A DNA stretch of 64,000 bases from positions 90,506-154,505 of the forward strand of contig JADKGD010000022.1 in NCBI GenBank assembly GCA_016717145.1, written 5' to 3'. Position 1 is the stretch's first letter. Each line of letters starts with the position of its first letter. Position numbers and translations under genes: made by a program. Of the stretch, positions 47,932 to 56,632 are shown one piece after another. This DNA is from Saprospiraceae bacterium. GTDB taxonomy: Bacteria; Bacteroidota; Bacteroidia; Chitinophagales; Saprospiraceae. The notes under the pieces were generated by a model. The model was not told the DNA's origin. It worked only from the letters and a program-made list of their open reading frames with translations, and did no database searches.

Positions 47932-49623
47932 TCAGATACATAACAGTATTAGAATCTGGGCCATAAATATTCTTAATATAGTCACCAGAGGATAAACGGT
48001 GGCATAGGACTGAGTGGGTATATCAGAGTCCAGATATGCATTACTGAATGCGAGGGCAGCCGGATCAGTATAAATACCACTCATCAAACCTGCCATTTGA
48101 TAAAAATTTATATTTAACAAAAATCTCGCAATCAGCACCATTATGATTAATGGTATAAAAGTGATCAATGCTCCGTAAAATAACCATAACCATCCATTAT
48201 GTTCCAAAAAATTACTATAAAAATGTGCTCCTGCTTTCAAGCCGACTGAAGCAAAAAAAAGACAAATGCCTAAATCCTTCATAAAATAAATGGCACCACT
48301 GTTTATATAAGAGTGAATCACACCAATACCACCGTACCTGCTGATTAGTAATGCTGCAATCAAAGGACCCGCTGCAAAGCCCAATTTGATCGGAATCGGC
48401 AATGATGGGATAATAATAGGAATAGAACCTATAATTATACCAATAAGAAGCCCACCAAAAAGGGATAAAAAATCCGGCTCCAAAAGTCTTTTTTCAGAAT
48501 TACCTATAATTTTTTCCACCTCTTCTATATCTTCTTTATTACCAACGACCCTTAGTCTGTCTCCATAAAAAAGCTCCAGTGAAGGACTGGCAAGTAATTC
48601 CATGCCCGACCTGTATACTCTGGTTACCTTTAACCCAAACTTATTGTAGAGATCCAATTCGGATAATTTTTTATGCGTGGCTGATTTTCGTGTGGCAAAA
48701 ATGGTTTTGGTAATGATGTCCCTGTCAGCTTCTATCTCAAGATCAGTGGATTCTTTACCTACCACGGAAATAAATTTTTCTACGCTCTGTAATTTTCCGA
48801 CAACCATCAATACATCTTTTTCAGCAAGTCTCGAATCTAAAGTAGGAGAATATACTTCGGTAGAGCCGCTATGTTTGATTCTGGAGATAATAATATCTGT
48901 AAGATCATGCTCTTTTAAGACGTGGTAAATGCTTTTACCAACAACTTCAGGGTGAATCACCCTACATTTTCTACGAAATAATTTTTCCTCATCTTTACTT
49001 TTTTCTTCGTTGATAAGATGGAGCTCTTTGGCCAAATCTATCTTAAACAACATCTTAGTTAATATTATCATAGATATGACACCCAATACACCCAATGGAT
49101 ATGTAATAGCGTATGCGATGGCCGGGTCACCAAATTTTCTATCCGGAAACTGAGATTGAATGTCGATTAAGGTTGACTTTGCAGCCCCAAGTCCGGGTGT
49201 ATTAGTAACGGCTCCTGACATAAGACCAACAACATTTTCAATACCGGGCTGGGCAACAACATATATTATATATGTAATTAAACCTCCAATGAAGACGGTT
49301 GATACACCGAGGATATTAAATCTGAGCCCTTCTTTCCTAAATGAAGAAAAAAAGGACGGACCTACCTGGATGCCAATACCATATACAAATAATATTAATC
49401 CAAAGTCCCTGATAAAACTGCTTATGTCCGCATTGACTGTATAGCCCAAATGTCCAAATAGCAAACCTATGAACATCACTGCAGAAACCCCAAGAGACAC
49501 GCTGCCTACTTTCATTCTACCCACGAAAACACCCACCCCAATTGTCAAAAGAATGGCAATCATCGATTGGCTTATGTCAGGTGCCAAAGTAGGTGAAAAT
49601 AATGTTTTAAACCAGTCAAACAT
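47932..49623 (-). CDS. YidE/AspT-type transporter with two TrkA-C domains
   Basis: 563 residues. Two membrane halves (about 1-200 and 385-563), each with five to six helices, flank two RCK-C/TrkA-C domains (about 210-290: FRRKCRVIHPEVVGKSIYHVLKEHDL; about 295-370: KKLSELDLYNKFGLKVTRVYRSGMELLASPSLELFYGDRLRVVG). The duplicated motif GxxxTPGLGAAKS / GIYTDPAALAFS is typical of the aspartate:alanine exchanger/YidE superfamily. Substrate unknown. It stands alone, upstream of the dcw cluster on the same strand. Confidence 0.88.
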   Translation of the reverse strand: MFDWFKTLFSPTLAPDISQSMIAILLTIGVGVFVGRMKVGSVSLGVSAVMFIGLLFGHLGYTVNADISSFIRDFGLILFVYGIGIQVGPSFFSSFRKEGLRFNILGVSTVFIGGLITYIIYVVAQPGIENVVGLMSGAVTNTPGLGAAKSTLIDIQSQFPDRKFGDPAIAYAITYPLGVLGVISMIILTKMLFKIDLAKELHLINEEKSKDEEKLFRRKCRVIHPEVVGKSIYHVLKEHDLTDIIISRIKHSGSTEVYSPTLDSRLAEKDVLMVVGKLQSVEKFISVVGKESTDLEIEADRDIITKTIFATRKSATHKKLSELDLYNKFGLKVTRVYRSGMELLASPSLELFYGDRLRVVGNKEDIEEVEKIIGNSEKRLLEPDFLSLFGGLLIGIIIGSIPIIIPSLPIPIKLGFAAGPLIAALLISRYGGIGVIHSYINSGAIYFMKDLGICLFFASVGLKAGAHFYSNFLEHNGWLWLFYGALITFIPLIIMVLIARFLLNINFYQMAGLMSGIYTDPAALAFSNAYLDSDIPTQSYATVYPLVTILRIFMAQILILLCI

Positions 49624-49878
49624 CTTTGCTAAATTTTCGCAAAGCTATGAATAAATTTCAATCAAAACCATTCGCTATCCATGTTACAGTGTTCAATCAT
49701 ACTCCGTTCGGCGTATATAGTGGATTAGAAAGTTTATTGGAGATAGGTGCAGAAGATATTTAATGGATTTAGTTATATGAATTCAAATTGGAAATTTGTC
49801 ATCAATTTGAAGTAGCCACAGCTTAGGCCTAGCCTGAGAGCGACAGCAAGTTTTTGCTTTCTGAGAAGTATTATTGTG

Positions 49879-50340
49879 ATGAGAGATGAAAGAGTGATAT
49901 TAGATATACATCTTGCTGAATTGTATGGTGTTGAAACAAGAGTCCTAAAACAGGCTGTAAAAAGAAATATAGAAAGGTTTCCAGACGATTTTATGTTTGA
50001 ACTCAACGATGATGAGATAGATGAAGTGGTATCACAAAATGTGATACCATCTAAAAGTTATTTTGGCGGTGCTAATCCTTATGCATTTACTGAAACAGGA
50101 GTGGCAATGTTGTCAAGTGTTTTAAAAAGTTCTAAAGCAGTAGAAATGAATATTGCAATTATGAGAACATTTGTAGCATTGAGAAAATTAGCTATAAACT
50201 ATGATGAACTGCTCAAGAAATTGGAAGCAATGGAAAAAGGCTATGATGGAAAATTTAAGGAAATTTATAATACTTAACAATATCTTATGAGTCCTCAATC
50301 TAAGAGAAAAACTATAAGATATAAAAGAAATGATGAATAA
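49879..50340 (+). pseudogene. ORF6N-domain DNA-binding protein with premature stop
   Basis: The open frame gives 132 residues (49879-50277). It contains the ORF6N domain: RVILDIHLAELYGVETRVLKQAVKRNIERFPDDFMF, PYAFTETGVAMLSSVLKSSKAVEMNIAIMRTFV. A TAA at 50275-50277 interrupts it at IYNT. The same frame continues after the stop with QYLMSPQSKRKTIRYKRNDE to 50340, the normal family tail. A Leu codon (TTA) changed to TAA would explain this. The usual N-terminal lead (IxxKIYxIRG) is only partly present. Such genes are often phage- or plasmid-derived. The product may still be partly functional. Confidence 0.75.
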
Positions 50341-50428
50341 GATAATTTTGATATTTTGCCTTTTTGTTAAAGATGAGCTACCCATGCTGGTTGGGGGGTG
50401 CCCAGCAAGTGAAAAAGGCAATAATAAA

Positions 50429-51730
50429 TTATTTATACCCAATAATTGTTCCGTCAGGTATAACAGCATCTTTATTGATCACCACAATACCTTTTTTGAT
50501 GACAAAATGTTCGTTTTCTTCGTCATGAAGCTTATCATTTCCCCTGATAAGTACATTATTGCCTATTCTTACGTGCTTGTCAATTATGGCATTCTCTATG
50601 TAACAATCTTTTCCGATTCCCATGGGTATAGTACCCGGAATAGACATATCTTCCAATGACTCGAAATAGTCATTGCCCATGATATAAGTATTTTTGATTA
50701 TGGTTCCAAATCCTATTCTTGATCTGATACCCAGCAGGGAATTTTCCACCAACTTGGCGTGGACAATCGATCCTTCAGCCACAATAGCCTTTGTAAATGT
50801 CACTCCTGAAAATTTTGCCGGAGGCAGTAATCTTGGTCGGGTGTAGATTTTATTCTCATTGTCAAACATATTAAACTCCGGTATGTCGTCAGCCATAGCT
50901 ATGTTTGCTTCAAAAAATGATTTGATATCACCAATATCTGTCCAGTATCCCTCGTAGGCATAACTTACTACATTCATTCCACGGGAAATGGAGTCAGGAA
51001 TCAACTCCTTACCAAAATCGACCGCTTTAGGATTTTCGTTTAATAATACTCTGAGTGCAGGTCTGCTGAATACATAAATACCCATTGATGCGAGATAAAT
51101 TTTGCCTTTTGCTTTTAGGTTTTCAGGCACTTCAGATGACCATTTGTCCAATTCTTTCAAAGAAGGTTTTTCAACAAAACTATCAATTTTGCCTTCAGCA
51201 TTGACCTTCATGATACCAAAGGAAGTTGCATCACTGGCTATAACAGGAATCGTGGCTATTGTAACATCAGCTCCCTGCTCAACGTGGTCATTTAGCATCT
51301 CTTCAATATCCATCTGATAAAGTTGATCGCCGGACAGGATCAGGATATAATCAAAATCATAATAAGCAAAATTTCTTACGGATTGTCTGACGGCGTCTGC
51401 AGTGCCCTGAAACCAGTCCATATTATTGCTGGTTTGTTCAGCTGCCAGGATGTCAACAAATCCATTTGAAAAATTATCAAAATGAAATGAGTTTTTTATG
51501 TGTTTGTTGAGCGAGGCCGAATTGTATTGAGTCAAAACAAAAATCCTGTAGAGTCCGGAGTTAAGGCAATTTGAAATCGGAATATCTATAAGTCTGTATT
51601 TGCCGCCAATCGGAACTGCCGGTTTTGATCTGTCTTTAGTTAATGGATACAATCTCGTTCCTGCGCCTCCGCCAAGAATTAGACAAATTGTTTTTTGTAC
51701 TACATTATTCACTGCCTTCATACCAAACAT
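50429..51730 (-). CDS. glgC: Glucose-1-phosphate adenylyltransferase GlgC
   Basis: 433 residues. The nucleotidyltransferase start is ICLILGGGAGTRLYPLTKDRSKPAVPIGGKYRLIDIPISNC, followed by YDYILILSGDQLYQMDI-type active-site sequence and GYWTDIGDIKSFFEANIAM. A left-handed beta-helix C terminus follows (NTYIMGNDYFES ... IGNNVLIRGNDK). It makes ADP-glucose for glycogen. Other glg genes are not here. The true start may be the second Met at 51721. Confidence 0.95.
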   Translation of the reverse strand: MFGMKAVNNVVQKTICLILGGGAGTRLYPLTKDRSKPAVPIGGKYRLIDIPISNCLNSGLYRIFVLTQYNSASLNKHIKNSFHFDNFSNGFVDILAAEQTSNNMDWFQGTADAVRQSVRNFAYYDFDYILILSGDQLYQMDIEEMLNDHVEQGADVTIATIPVIASDATSFGIMKVNAEGKIDSFVEKPSLKELDKWSSEVPENLKAKGKIYLASMGIYVFSRPALRVLLNENPKAVDFGKELIPDSISRGMNVVSYAYEGYWTDIGDIKSFFEANIAMADDIPEFNMFDNENKIYTRPRLLPPAKFSGVTFTKAIVAEGSIVHAKLVENSLLGIRSRIGFGTIIKNTYIMGNDYFESLEDMSIPGTIPMGIGKDCYIENAIIDKHVRIGNNVLIRGNDKLHDEENEHFVIKKGIVVINKDAVIPDGTIIGYK

Positions 51731-51844
51731 TTAATATTTTAAAAATCAAATTGCTATCGCAATGATAAGAAATCCTAAGCAATAAATTAAAAAATGACCG
51801 ATTATTTTGCAATTATTTTTTATCCTTCTATTTCTTTCAGACTA

Positions 51845-52954
51845 TTACAATTTGCTTGAATCGAGAATAAAGTCAAGATTAACATTATTTTCGATAAGGT
51901 CAATGGCCATTTTTATTTTCCAGGGTGTACTTCTGTTTATTTTTACTTCAATTTTGCTAATGCTTAAAAAGGAACCATAAGTATCCAGTTCCGTACGGAT
52001 CAACGGCAAATTGTTTTTTTCAATATATTTTAAAGTGTGTTTATCCATTTGACCTTCTCCCGTAGCGACAATACCTGATAACGGGCAATTGGATATGTGG
52101 TTGTGTAGCGCCATCATTTCAATTTTTCTGATCGCTTCATTAATGGATCTTGTTGCTACAACAAGCAGCAAGTCCTGAGAGCTTTTTAGTTCTTTCAAAT
52201 CGATAAGCGATCCTGCTATGATGCTTTCTACTTTATTGTCTACATAATCTGCATTGTACGTGACAACACCTTTGACAGCCTCAGCTACCGTACGAATTAA
52301 AGGATATGCAAGTGTCTTTTCATACGGCATAAGTCCAAGCAATGGCAAACCTTTCATATCGAGATATTTACCTACATAATGCCTGACTTTATCCATTTTT
52401 TCAGGAATGACTTTATTGACTATGATGCCAATAATAGGTACCTTCTCTTCTCTGAACAGTGAGGTTGTCATATTAAGCATATCAATCGTGGAACCAACAC
52501 CACCTTCGACGACCATAACTACTCCTGCACCCAACAATTTTGCTACCCTTGCATTTGACATGCCGGCTACGCTGCCAACACCCGGATGGCCAGTTCCTTC
52601 ATATATAACCAATTCGTTGGCTCTTGACAGCTCTTTTTGGGCATTAAATAATATGCCTTCCAAATCAAATGTACCCGGCGCATCCAAATACATTTCAGTA
52701 GCTCCGGGACCAAGGATAACCGGGCTGTGCAGTTCCGGTATGATCTCAAAATTGATCAAATCTGCAAACAAAATAGTATCCTTATCAACACGAAGGTTTT
52801 GAATGTCCAAAAATTTCTGACCTACCGGTTTGCAGTAGCCGACTTTTAGGCCTTTTTTCATAAAAGTGGACACCAAACCCAGTGTGGAAGTTGTTTTACC
52901 TACATGCTGACTTGAAGCAGCAACAAATATATTTCTGAATTTTTGCATCGGCAA
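51845..52954 (-). CDS. Phosphotransacetylase N-domain-like protein (BioD-like P-loop plus DRTGG)
   Basis: 369 residues. An N-terminal BioD-like P-loop (FVAASSQHVGKTTSTLGLVSTFMKKG) with GYCKPVGQ and VIYEGTGHPGVGSV comes first. A DRTGG-like domain follows (about 215-320, VKGVVTYNADYVDNKVESIIAGSL ... GIVATGEGQMDKHTLKYI). This matches the regulatory N-terminal part of long bacterial Pta, but the PTA_PTB catalytic domain is missing. A stand-alone regulatory or sensory NTPase is likely. It lies upstream of glgC on the same strand. Confidence 0.75.
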   Translation of the reverse strand: MPMQKFRNIFVAASSQHVGKTTSTLGLVSTFMKKGLKVGYCKPVGQKFLDIQNLRVDKDTILFADLINFEIIPELHSPVILGPGATEMYLDAPGTFDLEGILFNAQKELSRANELVIYEGTGHPGVGSVAGMSNARVAKLLGAGVVMVVEGGVGSTIDMLNMTTSLFREEKVPIIGIIVNKVIPEKMDKVRHYVGKYLDMKGLPLLGLMPYEKTLAYPLIRTVAEAVKGVVTYNADYVDNKVESIIAGSLIDLKELKSSQDLLLVVATRSINEAIRKIEMMALHNHISNCPLSGIVATGEGQMDKHTLKYIEKNNLPLIRTELDTYGSFLSISKIEVKINRSTPWKIKMAIDLIENNVNLDFILDSSKL

Positions 52955-53012
52955 CCGGCATTGGTGAATAAGTCGAATAAAATTACAACATTAAGACTTA
53001 TGCACAAAAAAA

Positions 53013-53041
53013 AACAGCAAAAGAAATATTCCAATGCTGTT
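53013..53041. terminator. Bidirectional terminator
   Basis: Stem AACAGCA (53013-53019) pairs with TGCTGTT (53035-53041). A-rich sequence precedes it and T-rich sequence follows it, so it can end transcripts from either strand. It would serve the tRNA-like RNAs on the minus strand. Confidence 0.75.
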
Positions 53042-53066
53042 TTTATTCTACTTAACACAAATCAGG

Positions 53067-53215
53067 CTGTGAGAGAAGGATTCGAACCTCCACAGGGCAC
53101 TTAGCCAAAAGGCAAACTTGAAAACAAGATTTGTGGTCAATCCATACCTTTCGTTTATTGCGTAATCCCCACCCCCGAGACAGGAGGGTATGTCTGCCAA
53201 TTTCAACACCTCACA
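53067..53215 (-). ncRNA. tRNA-like RNA with large internal insertion, copy 1
   Basis: 149 nt. The ends form a 7-bp acceptor stem (UGUGAGG with UCUCACA, one G-U) with G as discriminator and no encoded CCA. The D arm UUGAAAUUGGCAGACAU is of leucine/class-II type. The T arm GGAGGUUCGAAUCCUUC is canonical. A hairpin with stem CCCUC/GGGGG and loop CUGUCUC sits in the anticodon position (formal triplet GUC, with an unusual U at 37). About 80 nt then separate it from the T arm, far more than any variable arm. They contain hairpin AUU-ACGC-AAU and stem CUUG/CAAG. I do not recognise the family. A decayed tRNA is less likely, because the ends and the inner hairpins are conserved between copies. Confidence 0.7.
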
Positions 53216-53298
53216 ATGTAATACACTTTTTATTTTTTTATGTGGGAAGAATTAAATTTTCCTTCCTCCATATCCATAATCAAACAAAAGAAAAAAAG

Positions 53299-53445
53299 CT
53301 GTGAGAGAAGGATTCGAACCTCCATGGAGTACTTAGCTAGAGTATATTAGGATTGAATTAAGCCAATCCAAATATGCTTTTCGTTTATCGCATGATCCCC
53401 ACCCCCGAGACAGGAGGGCATGTCTGCCAATTTCAACACCTCACA
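53299..53445 (-). ncRNA. tRNA-like RNA with large internal insertion, copy 2
   Basis: 147 nt, 84 bp upstream of copy 1 on the same strand. The first 58 or so nt and the last 29 nt are nearly identical to copy 1. The middle differs in sequence but keeps the same layout: hairpin AUC-AUGC-GAU replaces AUU-ACGC-AAU (compensatory changes), helix AUGC/GCAU replaces AUAC/GUAU, and a GGAUUG/CAAUCC hairpin replaces the copy-1 hairpin. A T-rich tract (GCTTTTTTT) follows the 3' end directly. Whether it is charged, processed or has another role cannot be seen. Confidence 0.7.
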
Positions 53446-53778
53446 ATGTTATGTATGATTCATCTTAATACTTGAATGGGCTGAATGAAATCAGCTACCA
53501 ATCGCTGCATATGTAATGATTATCACTTTTGATGACACAAATATATGGTCATTTGGCAATAACTATACAATATAACTAATAAAATGTCACAATATTTAGA
53601 TAATATTCAGTAATATAATCATTTTGGTATACACCATTCAATTAATGTATAAATATGATAGTTGAAATTAAAAATTATTCAATAAATCAGCCAATATGCA
53701 GAAAATCGAGCTAAACATACACACATTACATATTTACAAATTCATAATAAACTGTATTTTAAACATTTATAATATTTT
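53446..53778. other. Intergenic region upstream of the tRNA-like RNAs
   Basis: About 330 AT-rich bp that should hold the promoter of the RNA pair. I see no clear TTTG/TAnnTTTG promoter and no gene. Confidence 0.3.
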
Positions 53779-54693
53779 TTAACTGGAAATCAAAGAAACA
53801 TTTTTTCGCTTCCAATAGAGCGCCATCGCCAAAGATGATAACAAATGCCAGATACTCCACCAAGCTGCAATCAAAGCCATACCACCCTGACCATCAAAAA
53901 AATTGAAAATAAGGATCAGCGCAAGACCCGAATTCTGGATACCTGTTTCTATAGAAATGGCCACAGCATCTTTATCGGGTAGTTTCATAAAGATCCTGGA
54001 CCAATAAAATCCAATCGCCAATGCGAGCCCATTATGCAGCAAGACGATAAAAAATACGATACCTAAATAATTTCTAAGGTTTTCAAGATTTCCCGCTACG
54101 GCTGCCAAAACAAAGCCAATAAAAATACCCATGCTAAGCTTTCTGACAAAGCCTTTGATCTTATTGGTAAAGACCGGAAAATAATACATCATGGCAAATC
54201 CAACAGCCAAAGGAATAAAGATAAGTTGCCCTATTGTCAATATCATACTGCCAAAACTGATGTTGAAATCAATAAATTCTCCATCTGCCATTGGGGTCAA
54301 ATATCTTAAACCGGCAAAAATAAGCGGTGTTGTGAACGCACATAAGATGGTAGAAATCATAGTCAGCACTACCGAAAGAGGTGTATTGGCACCTGATATA
54401 TGCACAGCATAATTGGACACATTACCACCAGGACAAGCTGCAATCAGAATCATACCCATAGCCAGGCTGTACTCCGGTTTTATTATATAAACCAACAAAA
54501 TGGTCAAAACCGGCAATAAGATCCACTGAGAAAATAAACCGGCAAATACTGATTTTGGCTTTTTAAAGACATAGGTAAAATCAGACAATTTTAAATCCAA
54601 TGCGACCCCAAACATCAGGATGCCTAAACAAATATTCAACAGAAAGACCTGATTGTGGTCAAAATTTATATCTATCTTATCTAATTGTGTCAT
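53779..54693 (-). CDS. Bile acid:sodium symporter family (BASS) transporter
   Basis: 304 residues with about nine to ten membrane helices. BASS signatures: LGILMFGVALDLKLSDF near the start, ILIAACPGGNVSNYAVHISGANTPLSVVLTMISTI (Na+-binding region), and SIETGIQNSGLALILI. It is a Na+-coupled carrier of an organic anion, not necessarily bile acids. It lies 10 bp after the glutaminase gene, so co-transcription is likely, and a link to amino-acid or organic-acid transport is possible. Confidence 0.9.
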   Translation of the reverse strand: MTQLDKIDINFDHNQVFLLNICLGILMFGVALDLKLSDFTYVFKKPKSVFAGLFSQWILLPVLTILLVYIIKPEYSLAMGMILIAACPGGNVSNYAVHISGANTPLSVVLTMISTILCAFTTPLIFAGLRYLTPMADGEFIDFNISFGSMILTIGQLIFIPLAVGFAMMYYFPVFTNKIKGFVRKLSMGIFIGFVLAAVAGNLENLRNYLGIVFFIVLLHNGLALAIGFYWSRIFMKLPDKDAVAISIETGIQNSGLALILIFNFFDGQGGMALIAAWWSIWHLLSSLAMALYWKRKNVSLISS

Positions 54694-54703
54694 AATGTAG
54701 CGT

Positions 54704-55642
54704 TTAAAAAATGGAATGGCCCGATAAGGTGGTCAATAACTCCAGTGCTTTCATACCTGCTTCAGAATTTCCTTTGGCATTGAGTACAGGACTCCACACT
54801 GCCACACTATATTTGTTAGGTAAGATAGCCACAATGCCTCCGCCTACCCCACTTTTGCCCGGCAATCCTACTTTGTAGGTAAAGTCGCCAGCTTCGTCAT
54901 AAAAACCACACGTCTGCATAAGTGCGTTGAGCCTTTTCGTTTGACTGACTGTCAATATTTGTTCTCCTGTATTTTTATGAAAACCATGGTTTGTAAAAAG
55001 CAGGAAAGCATCGGCCAATTGTTTGCAGGACATTCTTATAGAGCAAGTCTTAAAATACAGATCCAGCACGTCATCTACGTCATTGTGAATATTGCCAAAG
55101 CTCTTCATAAAATTGGCTAAGGCTATATTCCTGAACCCTGTTTTTTTTTCAGATTCAAAAACGTTAAGATCAAATTCTATGCTGCCATCATTAGCGAGTT
55201 TACGAACAAAGTTTAAATAATCTGGTACCGGGTCATTCAACAGATCTATCAATAAATCAGCCATTACGATTGCTCCTGCATTGATCAAGGGATTGCGAGG
55301 AACGCCTTTTTCATATTCCAACTGCACCAGTGAATTAAACGATGAACCCGAAGGTTCTTTTCCTACCCGAAGCCACAACGCTTCATCCATTATAGAAAAC
55401 ACCAATGCTGCAGTCATAGCTTTGGATATGCTCTGAATGGAAAATAAGTCCAAGTGATCACCTATGTGCCATTGGTTGCCCTGCACATCTGTAATAAACA
55501 TACCAAATTTACTGGGATCAACATGCTGTAATTCAGGTATGTACGATGCTACTTTACCTGTTAGATGTGTTTGTTTTATTTCCTCGTATATTTCATTAAG
55601 ATATTGCTGCATAAGTGAGATTGACAGACCGTTATTGTGCAT
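54704..55642 (-). CDS. glsA: Glutaminase (GlsA)
   Basis: 312 residues, the usual length. Serine-dependent beta-lactamase-like fold with SxxK as SISK in DLFSIQSISKAMTAALVF, and GKEPSGSSFNSLVQLEYEKGVPRNPLINAGAI, a hallmark of the family. Also SCKQLADAFLLFTNHG and GLPGKSGVGGGIVAILP. It converts glutamine to glutamate and ammonia. It is upstream of the BASS transporter by 10 bp. Confidence 0.96.
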   Translation of the reverse strand: MHNNGLSISLMQQYLNEIYEEIKQTHLTGKVASYIPELQHVDPSKFGMFITDVQGNQWHIGDHLDLFSIQSISKAMTAALVFSIMDEALWLRVGKEPSGSSFNSLVQLEYEKGVPRNPLINAGAIVMADLLIDLLNDPVPDYLNFVRKLANDGSIEFDLNVFESEKKTGFRNIALANFMKSFGNIHNDVDDVLDLYFKTCSIRMSCKQLADAFLLFTNHGFHKNTGEQILTVSQTKRLNALMQTCGFYDEAGDFTYKVGLPGKSGVGGGIVAILPNKYSVAVWSPVLNAKGNSEAGMKALELLTTLSGHSIF

Positions 55643-55731
55643 GTAAATATATCATGGTAAAACTGAACGTACAAATATTTGAAGTTATAATAATCCGGAT
55701 GCAGGTAGCGTCATCCTTTTTTTTAAAAAAA

Positions 55732-56355
55732 TTAGTCTATTCTTATGAGCAGAAATATCCATCTTACATGTGTCGGGTTGCTATTATGGAGAAAATAATT
55801 TCTATCTGATGATCGTGATACGAATGAAGCTTCAAGCAATTTACCTTTGTGTGAAACTTTTGGGTAAGACAGTTCGGCAATGCAATTAAAAGATAACTTC
55901 ATTTTGTAAAAATCAATACTAAAATCGTACTCAAAAAAATTATTCTCACGTATAAAAGGATGCAAAAACAGTATATTTTCCCCAATATAATCAATGGGTA
56001 ATTCTTGTTTTTTATGTATAAAGTAACCTGTAAAATCAGGAAAATATGTGCTCTTTTTATGTGGAATAACTTCAATAATTTTGAAAGTGTCTCTCCCTGA
56101 TTTTCTAATTTCCCATACAGCGCTGTCAGAAGCGAGTAAAATGGATTCCGACGGAAAAGTAAATTTGTCTTTGTTTTCAAGCACATCATAAAAAACATTA
56201 TACAATCCTTCAATCGGATCCAACGTTTTTTGATGCTCTTTGTAATACATTTCGAGACCTATTTTTGAAATTTTATCTTGAGATTTACAAGCAAATAGAG
56301 ACAAAAATAAGACTATATAAAATAAGGCAATATATTTCTTTTTCACAATTACCAC
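55732..56355 (-). CDS. Hypothetical lipoprotein
   Basis: 207 residues. The signal peptide YIALFYIVLFLSLFACKSQ ends in a lipobox (Cys about 23). The mature part is rich in aromatic residues and beta strands (TYFPDFTGYFIHKKQELPIDYIGENILFLHPF). No family recognised. It faces the LTA-synthase-like gene divergently across 277 bp. Confidence 0.65.
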   Translation of the reverse strand: MVIVKKKYIALFYIVLFLSLFACKSQDKISKIGLEMYYKEHQKTLDPIEGLYNVFYDVLENKDKFTFPSESILLASDSAVWEIRKSGRDTFKIIEVIPHKKSTYFPDFTGYFIHKKQELPIDYIGENILFLHPFIRENNFFEYDFSIDFYKMKLSFNCIAELSYPKVSHKGKLLEASFVSRSSDRNYFLHNSNPTHVRWIFLLIRID

Positions 56356-56632
56356 CAGTTACTTTCTAGTCACCAATAACTGTTGCAATATTATAAATTA
56401 TCATGATATTAAAAAAATTAAGTGCACAAAAAATTCTGACTTGTAAATAATTATTTCGACATTATATACCAATTATGTGAAAAAATACCGATATGGAAGA
56501 AATCATCGGGATGTATCAAACATTTGGGCAGTATAATTGGCAGCAATAAATGGCTGTTTTTCAAATAATTATTTTATATTAATGATCTAACATACTATCT
56601 TTACTATTTGCAAAAATAAAGCTAATTTTTTA

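Noticed and set aside
53067..53445. tmRNA, CRISPR or plain pseudo-tRNA reading of the tandem RNAs
   Set aside because: There is no tag frame with Ala-Ala before a stop (tmRNA). Only two copies of about 148 bp occur and they are themselves structured (not CRISPR). Conserved ends with compensatory inner changes argue against simple decay.
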